A stretch of DNA of 64,000 nucleotides from Clavelina lepadiformis. Its lineage: Eukaryota; Chordata; Ascidiacea; Aplousobranchia; Clavelinidae. The translations under genes and the position numbers were made by a program. Below, piece by piece: positions 12,346 through 23,318 of the stretch; within the stretch, counting starts at the first letter, position 1; each line of letters begins with the position of its first letter. Location of the stretch: NCBI RefSeq assembly GCF_947623445.1, contig NC_135244.1, positions 14,446,860 to 14,510,859 of the forward strand, written 5' to 3'. Below the pieces are notes generated by a model. It made no database searches. It had not been told where the DNA came from and was given only the letters and a program-made list of their open reading frames with translations.

Positions 12346-15300
12346 CTAAAATAAGTGGTTTTCATAGACTGATACCCAAGACATGGGCACCACCCAGTCA
12401 TGCAAGTCATCCAAGAAATTCTTCAAGTCATGGGTTTGCGCTGGGACTGGTATTTTTCTCTCAGTGGAATAATAATGTCCCATAATAGCCAGCTCAACAG
12501 TGGGAGCAAGGGAATGGTCATATGGCGGGAGGTTGGAATCTTGAGTTATTGTAAATTCAAACCAAGGCTTCCAAGTCTCTTTGTGAAGCCCAGAACCATA
12601 ATAGAGAAAATGCCAATCACTATATTCGTAGTGTATGTTACCTGAGGAAGCAAACAATATACAGTGAGACCTCGTTAATCCGGACCACTTCGTTTCGTCA
12701 AAAAATGTCGGTTTAGCGGGGTATCCGGATTATCGGAAAGTAAAAAATCAATCAATCTTGCAAATGCAGTACCGTGTTCAAAACGCAGTATGCACCTTAC
12801 TCCAATTCTAAGTACCGACTTTCTGGCTGGACAGCAACTAAAATAAAATTATATTTTTTGTATGATCCGACCCAGTGTCGAACCCCAGAACCACCGTATT
12901 AAAGACGAATGCTCTCCAAGTGACGAACATGCGGCCACAAATCGGTTTGACAACCGCTCTTGCATGGCGAAGCATTCCGGCGGGACCAACAGTCTTGAAC
13001 TTTCTTTGACCTGTTTCCAATCTTTGCGCAATGCGATATCAAAAGCTGATCGCACAATTGAGTTGCAGCAGTATGTCTTCAATAGATTGCCGCACTCAAC
13101 CGATGTAATGTACGTATTTTTTTGCGACCGCGGAAGTGTTGTTTGTTACTGTTGATGAACAATTTATTTTTTCGTTTCTAAAATACTGTACAGTATTTCA
13201 TAGTATGACTAAAAAGCTGTGCGGCTAAAATTTTTTACAAAGCGCAATGCTGTACAGTACTGTACTTTTGAATCAATAAAGACCGCAACGTTATTATGCG
13301 TAGATAATCGGCTATTGTTTCGTCAACTAACTACCCAGTGTACATAGTGTATTAGGACAATCGTGAATCATTTTCGCTAAACTGTTAATAATCCGGTTTA
13401 TCGGATTTTATTGCTATTGATTTAGCACATTTGTTCCAAAACTTTTGTGTCGGAGTCGGACAGCGGGGTTTCCGGATTAAAGGGGTAAAATGCATAGGAA
13501 GAAATCCGTTCCCGGCAGTTTTGTGTCGGATAGCGGGGATTCCGGTTCATCGGGGTCCGGATTAACGAGGTCCCACTGTATTTGCAGAAATATGTAAAAT
13601 TTTTATGTGAAGTAGCGTAAGGCTGTACAATGTACATGGCTGTAACTGTAACCTTCCAATGGTTTCCATAAAAAATATTTTCAAAAGTATTTTGTACCAC
13701 TCCTTTCCTGCCATACTTACTTCACTATATTCAAAGTAAAAATTACTCAGTTAATGTTAATGTTACATAACAGAGCAATGCATGGTATGAAACATCGACA
13801 ACATTTTGAAAAAAAAAGACACAAATTACCCCAGACAAGAGTAGGTGTTATAGAGGTTGGATGAGATCGTGAATGATCTATGTTATCATTCACAATCCAT
13901 CTTGTTAATGAGGAAGAAACTCCTTCAGAAGACAAAGGAGCAATGTGCACGGTCATATGAGAAGGACCATCAACAGCAAACAACAGACGCTTTTTGTAAG
14001 TTCGAGAGGTGGAATTTTCTTCAAAAAAATGAGGCCATGGGTATTATAAAAAAAACTTTCTACAAAACTTGCAGATCAAAAGAGAAATTCTTAACAGTAT
14101 TAAAATCACCTAAAATCTTTGTGACTTTATGTTCTAGAAGCTTGACTGAGAATGGTTTGACCTTTATTTCCTGAAAAGATGGCCTATCGGCAGGGATGTA
14201 CTTTGATGTTTTTACAATTTTATTCACCGGAAGCACAAATGGAAAGTGACAAAACAAACCTACGCATATAAAATTTCTACTTAGTTATTAAAATATTTTT
14301 TTGAACTCAAACTATAACCAGACGCTAAACACTTTCTGTGGTATATTTTACTGTGATACCTCTGCAGGGTATTAAAGGGGATTCTTTTACAGCTTTGCTG
14401 CCAATGTCAATCTTGAACCCAGGAAAATCCATTGTGTTTAACCAGATGCCAGAATCCTCTAGTGTAATTTTCTTATCAAAGCCATAAAACGTTCGAGAGG
14501 TATGCTGAAAAAAACTTGACTTGTCATGTTTTTAAAAAACAATATTTATCGATGATAAATTACAAAGCTGTTACAAAACGCTGGTCAACAGTTTTTATGA
14601 GTTACAGTAAAATTAAGGTACCTGGACATACAATCTTTTTGGAGCAACAATATCGTTAGTGACAGCGTATGGGAAGCCATAGCTAGATATAGAAAAACAC
14701 ACTGCACCTAAACTTAGAAGAACCATAAGTGCAAGAATCCTAAAATGCAACAAAAGAGAAAGATGATGCAAAAGATGACACATAATCAAAAAGAAAATGC
14801 CACATCACATACAATATAAAAACTGATATTGCATAAATGTTGATTTTTGTAAATGTAACAATTTAACAAAAACTCAAACAATACGTATGAACATCCACTA
14901 TTTTATTTATTCCCAAAAATACCAATCTTACAGGCAGATTTAGGTAGAACCCTTTAGTTTACAATTTTGAGATAAGAAAACACCAGTATAACTCTTCAGG
15001 TGATTGGTAAATAGGAAAAATGTACAACAACTTGTGGGAAATTTGTAATTTAAACAAATTTACTTCTATCAATCAACAAGAAAACAACAAGTTTAACCGT
15101 TTATAGCCAATGCTCTTTAAGTGCTTTATTTAAAAACAATTTGAAAAATTAGCAGATTCAGATTCACATCAATAATAAAATCTTATGTCATATGAAATGC
15201 AAGATAAACACATATAATGGATGGGGTGATGGAAATGTTTTGATTAATTTGGAGAAAGAACAAAGAACAGTTTTTGCTTTTATAATATACAATTTCTAAT

Positions 15301-18300
15301 TTATTTGCTACACAACTGTGAAAAAACAAATTTATAAAAAGTTTAAGCTAATTTAACCAAACCAAAGTTTAACAATACTGCATGTGCATTATGCAAGCTT
15401 TAACTTACCAACGAATTGACTTTACAGCATGTATCAAACTGAGTGAAAAATGAAACACAAAAATAAGAGAAAGGGCAGTTAAAAGCCCAATGACAAGATC
15501 TGGTGGTACATCGGTTCCTAATCGACCACAGAGTGGAATGAATAGTTCCATGCTGACCCAGGAATGTGAAAACAGGATAATGGTATGCGGTATCAAAACA
15601 GTGAAGCAAATTGAAACCTTAACCACAGCACTCACATCTATAAATCAGTTAAAAAACATAATCAAAATTAAAAATTTAACCTATTTGTTGGTTTACGTGC
15701 ATCTCTTATGACATTTATTGAAAACGTTATGAGGATTACAGAAGTTTAAACATCAAGGTTTTGGAGTTTTGGCCTAATAGCCACACCAACATAAGCCCTT
15801 ACTGCTGTTAAAACCAAACACTTGTTTGAGGAAGACACATCGTATCAAACAAAGAGGCATTACACAAAGTAAGATAATTAAACTTGATTGAAGCTGGAGA
15901 TAATTAAGTTGGAAAAGGAATGTTGACCAAATGAACAGGTAACTGTCAAAGAAAATAGTTTCCAGCCTCCAAGGGTCTTCATTCTGCAAATGAAAACAAG
16001 TAAAACTTTATACATTTGTCATTAACCATCAGACTACAGTACCGCACATACAAGAAAAATTTAAAAAAAATCTTAACAACGTGACATATTTCACCTTAAA
16101 AATAGTTGATGCTGCAATAAGATGCGCAATTAATAATACTGCAAGACCAGGGAAGCCATACAAAAACACAACGAGATATGGTCTTGAATAAAATGCCATA
16201 GAGTTTCCAAACTTTGTGATAAAAATAGCCAACAGAAGAACTGTGAGTATGCATGCCACCCAAGAAGATACAATTGTAGCAGCCCCTTTTATAATCTGCT
16301 TTCCATATTGTGGTCTCTCTTCTGTAATAAATGAAGACCATTAAAGCAGGAGATGCACCGTATAAAAACTCAAATATTAGGAAACAATTATCAACCATTT
16401 TGAAATGTTCAAAAAAATTTTTTAAAGCAACTTTTCTTCTCTTGTAAGTGTGCCGCGAGTGTTTTATAATTTTTCTAGTGTGCCACAAGCTGAAAAAGTT
16501 TGGAAACCACTGGCCTACACCATACTAGGCCTAAACAGTTGTTAATGGTTGGACATTACCCAAAAAGGCTTACAAGTTACGTTACAACAATTGATTGCAA
16601 AAATCTAATCTAATATTTTAACATTCACATCTAATATTCCCCAACTTATTCCTGATGACTTCCCTCCAATTTTAACAATATTAGTAAACTAAAAATTAAC
16701 AAAGTTACAAAAAAATATCAAGAGTCCATTACAGAATTGCTTTTAAAATGTGGGAATGATTAGTCATTGTTATTAATTGTTTATGCAATAACTGATAAAT
16801 AATAATAATACACCAGTAACAAGATTTTAATTATTTTTTATAATGAAAAACTGGTTAACGAATTGTTTTTATGAAACCTAGTGGCAAATTCAGGCACGAA
16901 TCTCTTACTACCGGTAATTAGTTACTTTAATCAAATACAACATCCAAAGTTAGCAGGTTTGGATTTGCATGAACCTAACAATAAAAGCTGATGAAAACTA
17001 CGAAAATTAAAACAGCTGATGAAAACTATGATGATAACAAAGAAAACTATTTACCCAAACTTTAGCAATGCAACTTATATACCCCAAGTGTGCTTTAAAT
17101 ATCAAGTTTGAAAACACTTCATTTATGACACCGTGAGCAATATATATATATATATATATATAGATTTACAAAAGCTAGGCTATACAAGATAAATTAAGAG
17201 GAGCTCAAGAAAAAATGGATTATGTAATCCGAGAATCATTAAAATGTTTGACAAAATATTAGCAAACAAATTTACCCGATTGAAAAATGATACGCCTTAG
17301 GAGATAAATCAAAGGCCCAACAGAGAAAATGAAATTCATGATAGAAAGCATTCTTAATGGAACAGTCATCATAAAAATGCCCAGGAAGTCAGTAAACGCT
17401 ATGGCACCATGTCGATAAGAACCAGGATCAGGGAGCAGAGAAAAAGGTGATTTGACGAGATGATTAACAACAGCAAGAATATTATCACCTGGAAAAGGGG
17501 TAAAAGTTTAAAAAATGAAACTGTTTTGCAAATTACATATCAACTACAAAATGTATGATATCATCTATATTTCAGAAATATTGTAAGTCATCAATTTAAA
17601 CAGTTAAATGTAAAACAATTTTTAGCCATGTACCGATAACTTGAAAACTACTTGTTTTGTTGCTACTTTGTTAAAATGGTTTCAGCATAAATGCAAATGC
17701 ACAACTGTTAGAAATATTTTTCCATTTTAGTTTGATAAATTAAATTCTAATTTACTCGCCTGCCCGTTGGATACATCCCGGTAATATCATGTCAACATTG
17801 TCATACCAAGTGTGATAAACATACCCATTTTTCATGTATGCAAGATCTATTCCTGGAACTTTTCCGTAGTCACGAAAAATTCTAATAAAGGGAATTGTTT
17901 TACAAAATACTCATGTAACATTAGTTTGTGCAAAGTAAACAACAACTAATTAAAAAAAGATTTAACCTAAAATCTGTATCAGATGGAATGATTCCACTTT
18001 GAAACAATTCTTGAGCAAATATTGTTCCAAAAGGGTGTGGTGCATGCGTGGCCCATGCTAATGCTAACCAAGGATTGCTTGGACCCGTTTGAAAAACGAT
18101 TTCCTTGCCACCAGCGCCTGCTGCTTCAAGATTGATAAAAGCTTTGACCTTACAAAGAAATGAAAAGCAGTTTTGTTTTAATTTTGATTTATAATGTTTT
18201 CAAAAAGGCTCTAGCAATCTGTTTAATTCTTTCTAATGTTGTTACAACAAAAAGCTGTTCTAATGTAACTCTCTGCCACCTTCCATTTTAACGTTTCAAT

Positions 18301-20916
18301 TGTATGGATGGTGGTTAAATTATAAAAGTATGTACTGTACCCGCTTAGCCCAAGGGTGCTGAGTTATAAAACCATGGCTGCCCTGAAGAACATTTTCTTC
18401 TGCACCATTAAATAAAAATATAATATCATGAAGTAAAGGATGAGTCCGATCGACAGCAATGGCACGCATAACCTCAAGCAGCACAGCACAGGCGATTGCA
18501 TCATCACTAGCACCTGCAACAACATTGCAAAATTCAGCAAATGCATCTTGATTTGTCCAAATTTAACTAAGAAAATTTACATTAAACTACAACCATGTTA
18601 TGAAGATAGTAAATACAAGATTAAATGCAATTACAGTCGTAGAAAGTACCTTCTAATTGATAGCATACCCACTTGCTAGATCACTAGTTAGTTAGACTAA
18701 TTGCAAGAATAAACTAGAAACTGACAACTAGACACTACAAGATAAAACTAAGTCTGACACTAGGGATTATAGAGTGCCTGGCTCATAGAAGTGTGAAAGG
18801 GCTTTATTTACAGTTGCACCACCGAAGTAAAATCGTTGAGCAAGGTGTAAACGCCAGTAGCTCGCAGGGCCGAGTGGATTAAATGAACAGTTTCAAATTT
18901 GGGAAATACAATAGAAAAAAAAAACGAATAGAAAATGTGTGTCAACCAAAACTCAGTAACCAAGGTTCAGGTGATGGGGAATTATGGTCGAGTTTAAGTC
19001 AAGTAAAGACTCTCCTCAGTCTGAGGATAAAGATTATGATATCACACCATACCAACGCTGCCATTCACAATTACAGAATCACCTGGTGCACCGTTAACTG
19101 AATCAGTGTGACAATTTAGCAGCAAGGCATGATGTGATGACTTGTCAACTGGAGAAACCCTCACCAGCGTGTTTGTAATGTTTGCATAATAACTAGCAAA
19201 ACCACCAATGAAATCAATTGTGAATGACCCCTAAAAATCATGAACAATTTTTCTTCTATATGAAGTGGTTTTATTAAAAACAAACTGTAAGTACTGTAGT
19301 CTTAGAAAGACTAATATCAAATATAGGTCCTAACTACATTGATTAAAGACAAAATGTAAGGCAAGCAATAATTAGTAAAAACATTTAAATACTGTTAACT
19401 TTATTAATATACCACATGGATAAATTAGGGATTAGAGTTTTGTTTAACAACTGATGTGTATAATCAGTTGTTAATAACTTTTTACATGCAGACTTTTGTA
19501 AAACATTTATAATAATCATACCTTTAGCAAAAACTTTGTTACAAATAGATCAATATCCCAGTTAAGTTCGCACCAATTTAATTTTGCAACCCGGTTAAAT
19601 TTTCAGAAAAATTTAGGTACCAATTATTCAAAAGTTTATTGGTAATTACAGTAAATCAAAGTTGTCATCACAATTAAGTCAACTTGTCATCAAAGTAAAG
19701 TTAAACACGTACGGACTAAAATTCATGACTTGTTAAACATATTATGAATCGGCAACTGATGCATATATTATTATTTACAAATTGGGTCTGTTATACATAC
19801 AATAAAGTTAGGCTAACTTCAGTTAAGGCATCCATCCGTATCAAATAGTTACTGCTCAGCATCTTCTGTTTTGTTGATATATATATTACATAATAATTCA
19901 CTTATAGTACAGCTACTGTATTTACAAAGCCATAATTGCTAAGTTCGCATATACCACATAAGTTCGCATAGACTGCTCAGATTCAAGTTGCAAACTTAGC
20001 TGGGATCTTATGGTACACAACAGATAAAATGCTGAAGCCTTACCGTTGGCCTCTGTGTCTCCAATTCAATTTTAACAAAAGGGCTGGCCTTGGCTTTTAT
20101 TTGCGACACTGAGTTTACAATATAATTGGCAGCATCCACATCATTTGCTACACTACCAGCCGGCCGATGCCCCAAAGACACAAACGAATGCAAATGTTTT
20201 CTGTAGAAAAAGATTTATACACTGCTAAGTAAGTAATTTGGTAAAACTTTGATTAGAAAAAACAACAAACATGGTATGGGCAAACTGTTATATCAACTAT
20301 GATACTTTTTAGATTAAATACACAAGTGCTACCTTGCACCTTCTTCAGTAAACTCTGTTGTTTTTGCGTCAGACAAAGATTTTGGCTTTGGCAAATAGTA
20401 AACTGAATAATATACTACGAAGAACGTTACAGAAAAATACACAAAGAAAAACAAAGCCCCTTGTTTCTGGGTTAGAACTTCTTTCTTTCTTTCTTGTTTT
20501 CCACCTGAAAGAATTATGAAAACGGGTTACTTGCTTAAGGTAGAACATTTGAAAACTGACAAAAAACAAGATAATATTTTACTGTTAAGTATGTCATTCT
20601 GCCCGTTATTAAATATACGCAGTTCTAAGGAGCATGGCTATATGCAAAAGTTGATTTTAGCTATTTAATGTGTAACTCAAATTAAAGTTAGATTAAAAGG
20701 GTGATTTAAGTCACTACATAGTAGTATAAAATATTTGACCTTTTTATAAGACATGTTATAAAAAATAGGTAAAACACGAGCAAGCACATTGCAGTTTTCA
20801 AAATATACTTTGAAATCATTCTTACCTTGATGATTTTCGATTGTATGGGAATGTCGATGAGTCTGAGACCCATTGCGCTGACCACGATGTCGAACAGATG
20901 AACTGCTGTTGTGCAT
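12346..20916 (-). CDS. ERMP1: Endoplasmic reticulum metallopeptidase 1 (ERMP1), complete, 16 coding exons
   Basis: ERMP1 (Felix-ina) is a multi-pass ER membrane M28 zinc peptidase. Coding exons 5' to 3': 20916-20826, 20504-20333, 20200-20044, 19230-19083, 18513-18341, 18148-17967, 17881-17760, 17488-17276, 16321-16095, 15983-15803, 15637-15409, 14739-14622, 14504-14360, 14259-14110, 14018-13830, 12641-12346. Phases join without stops, giving about 930 aa (human about 904). A first membrane segment is in exon 2. The five M28 zinc ligands are all present: H181 (NCHTDSV), D193 (GASDDA), E229 (NGAEEN, catalytic E228), E255 (INLEAAG) and H331 (YHTWYD). Exons 8-12 encode the run of membrane helices, and exons 13-16 the C-terminal luminal domain ending near [13 protein letters not shown]. 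Intron 7 (17759-17489) starts with GC rather than GT. A pogo-like element fills most of the last intron. Confidence 0.94.
12662..13578. mobile_element. pogo/Tigger-like non-autonomous DNA element, 917 bp
   Basis: The ends CAGTGAGACCTCGTTAATCC and GGATTAACGAGGTCCCACTG are inverted repeats. They are flanked by TA at 12660-12661 and 13579-13580, as expected for Tc1/mariner-pogo insertions. Subterminal motifs repeat inside (TCCGGATTATCGG, and two copies of a GTCGGA..AGCGGGG..TTCCGG unit near the right end). No transposase reading frame is recognisable; short open frames inside look fortuitous. It lies in the last intron of ERMP1. Confidence 0.85.
16430..16512. repeat. Single end of a hAT-like element (fragment)
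   Basis: Read on the minus strand, the segment starts CAGTGGTTTCCAAACTTTTT and continues with GCTTGTGGCACACTAG and a second GCGGCACACTTAC. Such GTGGCACAC motifs are typical just inside some hAT ends. I found no partner end or target duplication, so this is a truncated copy. It lies upstream of ERMP1 exon 9, in intron 8. Confidence 0.4.
17139..17162. repeat. (TA)n microsatellite
   Basis: About eleven TA units in a row in ERMP1 intron 8. Confidence 0.9.
18860..19060 (+). repeat. SINE-like family 1 copy
   Basis: The left part contains GGGCCGAGTGGATTAAA, like a pol III A box. Then comes TCGAGTTTAAGTC, B-box-like, followed by the 3' block CTCAGTCTGAGGATAAAGAT. The 3' block recurs at 43137-43218, 3189-3240 and inverted near 21305-21385. 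It lies in ERMP1 intron 4, and its right end comes within 25 bases of exon 4, so the exact boundary is uncertain. Confidence 0.5.
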
Positions 20917-21210
20917 AATATTACCGGGGAGATAACCCTGGAAAAGGTTTTCTTAAGCTTAGTTTATTAAATGCCTTAAAACTGGATATCTTACACCAAT
21001 AGTTTCTGACAATGTTCAACCTAAAATTTTTAAAACTGACTTGACATGTTTACTGTGATGATAGTGCAGTAGTGAGACAAGTGTAATGCTGTTTTTGCCT
21101 ACACAACCTTAAACCATAACGTTGAAAGCAAAATTGGTTGCTGGTTGCCAATTGTGTCCAAAAATTGGTAGCAGATATTTTATGCTTGTTTATGATAACG
21201 CTGTATGATT

Positions 21211-21385
21211 ACGCTGTTAGTCAGTTGGTTGACGGTTCCAGCATCTCACTCGTAAAACTGCAAACCAAGTTCGATTTCCAATTATGGTGCATTACCTTGT
21301 ATAGTATGATAATCTTTATTCTCAAACTGAGAAAAGCTTTTGCACAACTTGAACCTGGTTGTTCAATTTTTTGTATTGTAAGGCC
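21211..21385. repeat. tRNA-like / SINE-like composite segment
   Basis: On the plus strand, TTAGTCAGTTGGTTGACGG resembles an A box, and AAGTTCGATTTCC about 45 bases later resembles a B box. On the minus strand, from about 21385 to 21300, comes CAGGTTCAAGTTGTGC followed by a version of the family 1 block (CTCAGTTTGAGAATAAAGAT). This looks like two SINE pieces in opposite directions. Confidence 0.4.
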
Positions 21386-21423
21386 CGAATTTAGGGCTAT
21401 TCACCAAGTCTATTAAACAGGAG

Positions 21424-21555
21424 CAAGCGCCATTAATGCTTTGCCCAAGCACAATGCAAGTTCAGCAACACCATAGGTTAGTAGGTTATCAAACATGGAA
21501 CACAGACCACATTATTGTGAGTCCAGTGCTTTAACCACTCTGTTACCATGCTGAA
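21424..21555 (-). repeat. SINE-like family 2 copy (tRNA-derived)
   Basis: On the minus strand the segment starts with GTAACAGAGTGGTTAAAGC, an A-box-like run. It goes on to a degenerate B box (TGTGTTCCATGTTTGA) and ends with GGGCAAAGCATTAATGGCGC then TTGCTCCTG. The tail matches the one at about 59790-59830 (GGCAAGGCGTTAACGACACT, TGCTCCTG), which follows another tRNA-like head. Confidence 0.55.
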
Positions 21556-22180
21556 AAATATTTATCCTATTTGTAATGCTCTTGAACAATATATGAACAA
21601 CACTTGTTCAGCCTGCGTTCAGTGGTCCTCCTGATGTAAAGTTCCATGTAATCGGTAACCTGTGATGTAATCTAGACAACAACACAGTGTATCGACACGA
21701 CGGAGGCGTGTGTGAGTCAAAAAAGTTCTAATTTCTTTTGTTTATTTCTTTATATAGTAAAATTACCAAAAACGCAATTACTCGAAAAATACCGCATTGG
21801 GCTTCCTAAAGTTTTGCATGTGAACTAAGCATGCCTGGGGAGTATCATACTGAAATATGACTAAATTTGCACTTCCTATAAATTCTTGCAACTCATGCTT
21901 AAACTTGAAAGCAGAATTTCTTACCTAAAGTTCCTAATTTTGCCCATTTTCATGGCAGGTTTTAGCTACAATACACACGCATTTCGCGTATGCATCATGC
22001 AAAACTAGCCTATAGATCGGAGCCAGTGGTCTTGAACTGACCATTTCAAATATCCAGTTTCCAGTAGGATACTGCAGAGTCTGCAGTGCAGTACAGTACG
22101 TTCATTGTAGTTTTGGGGGAAACCCCTCAGTTGAGGTGTGTTTATTGAATTTTAATTAGACCTTTCAAATTAGTCTAACC

Positions 22181-22640
22181 CAGGGCTTCCCAAACTGGGG
22201 GTCGCGACCCCGCAAGGGGTCGCGTAACGAACTTCAGGGGTCGCAGAGCGTAGGCCTATACCAATTTTACACGAAGTACAAAATACAATCGAAACAAAAT
22301 ATCGTTCCAGCCTAATCAACATTGAAACCGCCTTGAGACCAGCATTAACAGATATTGAGCCACGGCTGGACTTGCTTTGTAGCAGAAAGCAGTCGCATCA
22401 ATCACACTGAATAAATGTGTGTGCTTTTTTGTTTCCAGTAGCCTATATATGTGTAAAGTAGTAAGTAGACTTTGAGTACTGGTTGCTTGAATTCAGTCTT
22501 TACTCTTTGCATCTCAATAAATTTCACTAATGACTAATGTATGTTTCGCGCTGCTAATTTAATCAATTTAAACGTGAAGGGTCGTGGAAAACTTCAGAAG
22601 TTTGAAAGGGGTCGCGAGCAAAAAAGTTTGGGAAGCCCTG
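22181..22640. mobile_element. hAT-type non-autonomous element (MITE), 460 bp
   Basis: The ends CAGGGCTTCCCAAACT and AGTTTGGGAAGCCCTG are perfect inverted repeats, with an exact 8-bp duplication GTCTAACC at 22173-22180 and 22641-22648. GGGGTCGCG motifs lie just inside both ends in inverted order. No transposase is encoded. Confidence 0.92.
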
Positions 22641-23318
22641 GTCTAACCCACCAAAAACTGGATAAAACCTTAAATGTAAAGTTCAAGTTGATAATATTGT
22701 TTTGAATGGTGTTACTATGCTGTAGACTTAAAGTTTTTTGTGTTATTTGTGGTTTATTCGAAACTGCAAAGCAAATTTAAAGTTAAGTCAAGAAAGCATA
22801 AACTTAGTGCGAAGTGCGACCACAAGCGTACGTGATGGATTTGTCTCCTTTTCAGCTTAATTTTCTAAGGTCGAGGGCTTCGGTCATGGTTCAATCAAGC
22901 GAGCAAAGCAAAATTGTAGAGGTCAACTTGTTGTTAGCTGTTTAATTCTGCTGCATAGTGACGTCGGTCATAAGGATAGTTGCAACTTGCAATTTTTAAA
23001 AAACTCGACGATAGACGGATTAAGTTAACTTATTGTGCCTACCTGCTTACGATGTCAGGATGCCGGTATATGACTAAACCTGCAGACAGCAGAGTAGGTC
23101 TATATACACTATAGGCTAGCCTAGCCTGTACTGGCATTTCTGAAGAAAATAAGCTACTGGTGACAGTACTAGGCTATTTAGCCGTTATTATTGCCACTGC
23201 CCACGAATAGCTCCAGTTATTGATATTTCAGTGAATGTCATTTTGATAATTGCATGCATATTTTATATGTTTTTCTTTGTTTATATCATGTTGTGTTGTA
23301 ATCTACAGCTGCATAAAA

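Larger units (their letters stand above)
20917..23318. other. Divergent intergenic region, ERMP1 / COX7A-like
   Basis: Start codons of two divergent genes lie 2.4 kb apart, so both promoters should be here. The region also holds SINE-like segments (about 21211-21385 and 21424-21555) and a 460-bp hAT-type element. No further coding segment is evident. Confidence 0.5.

Noticed and set aside
12838-13155. Open frames on both strands around 12.85-13.15 kb
   Set aside because: They lie entirely inside the pogo-like element and show no transposase motifs.
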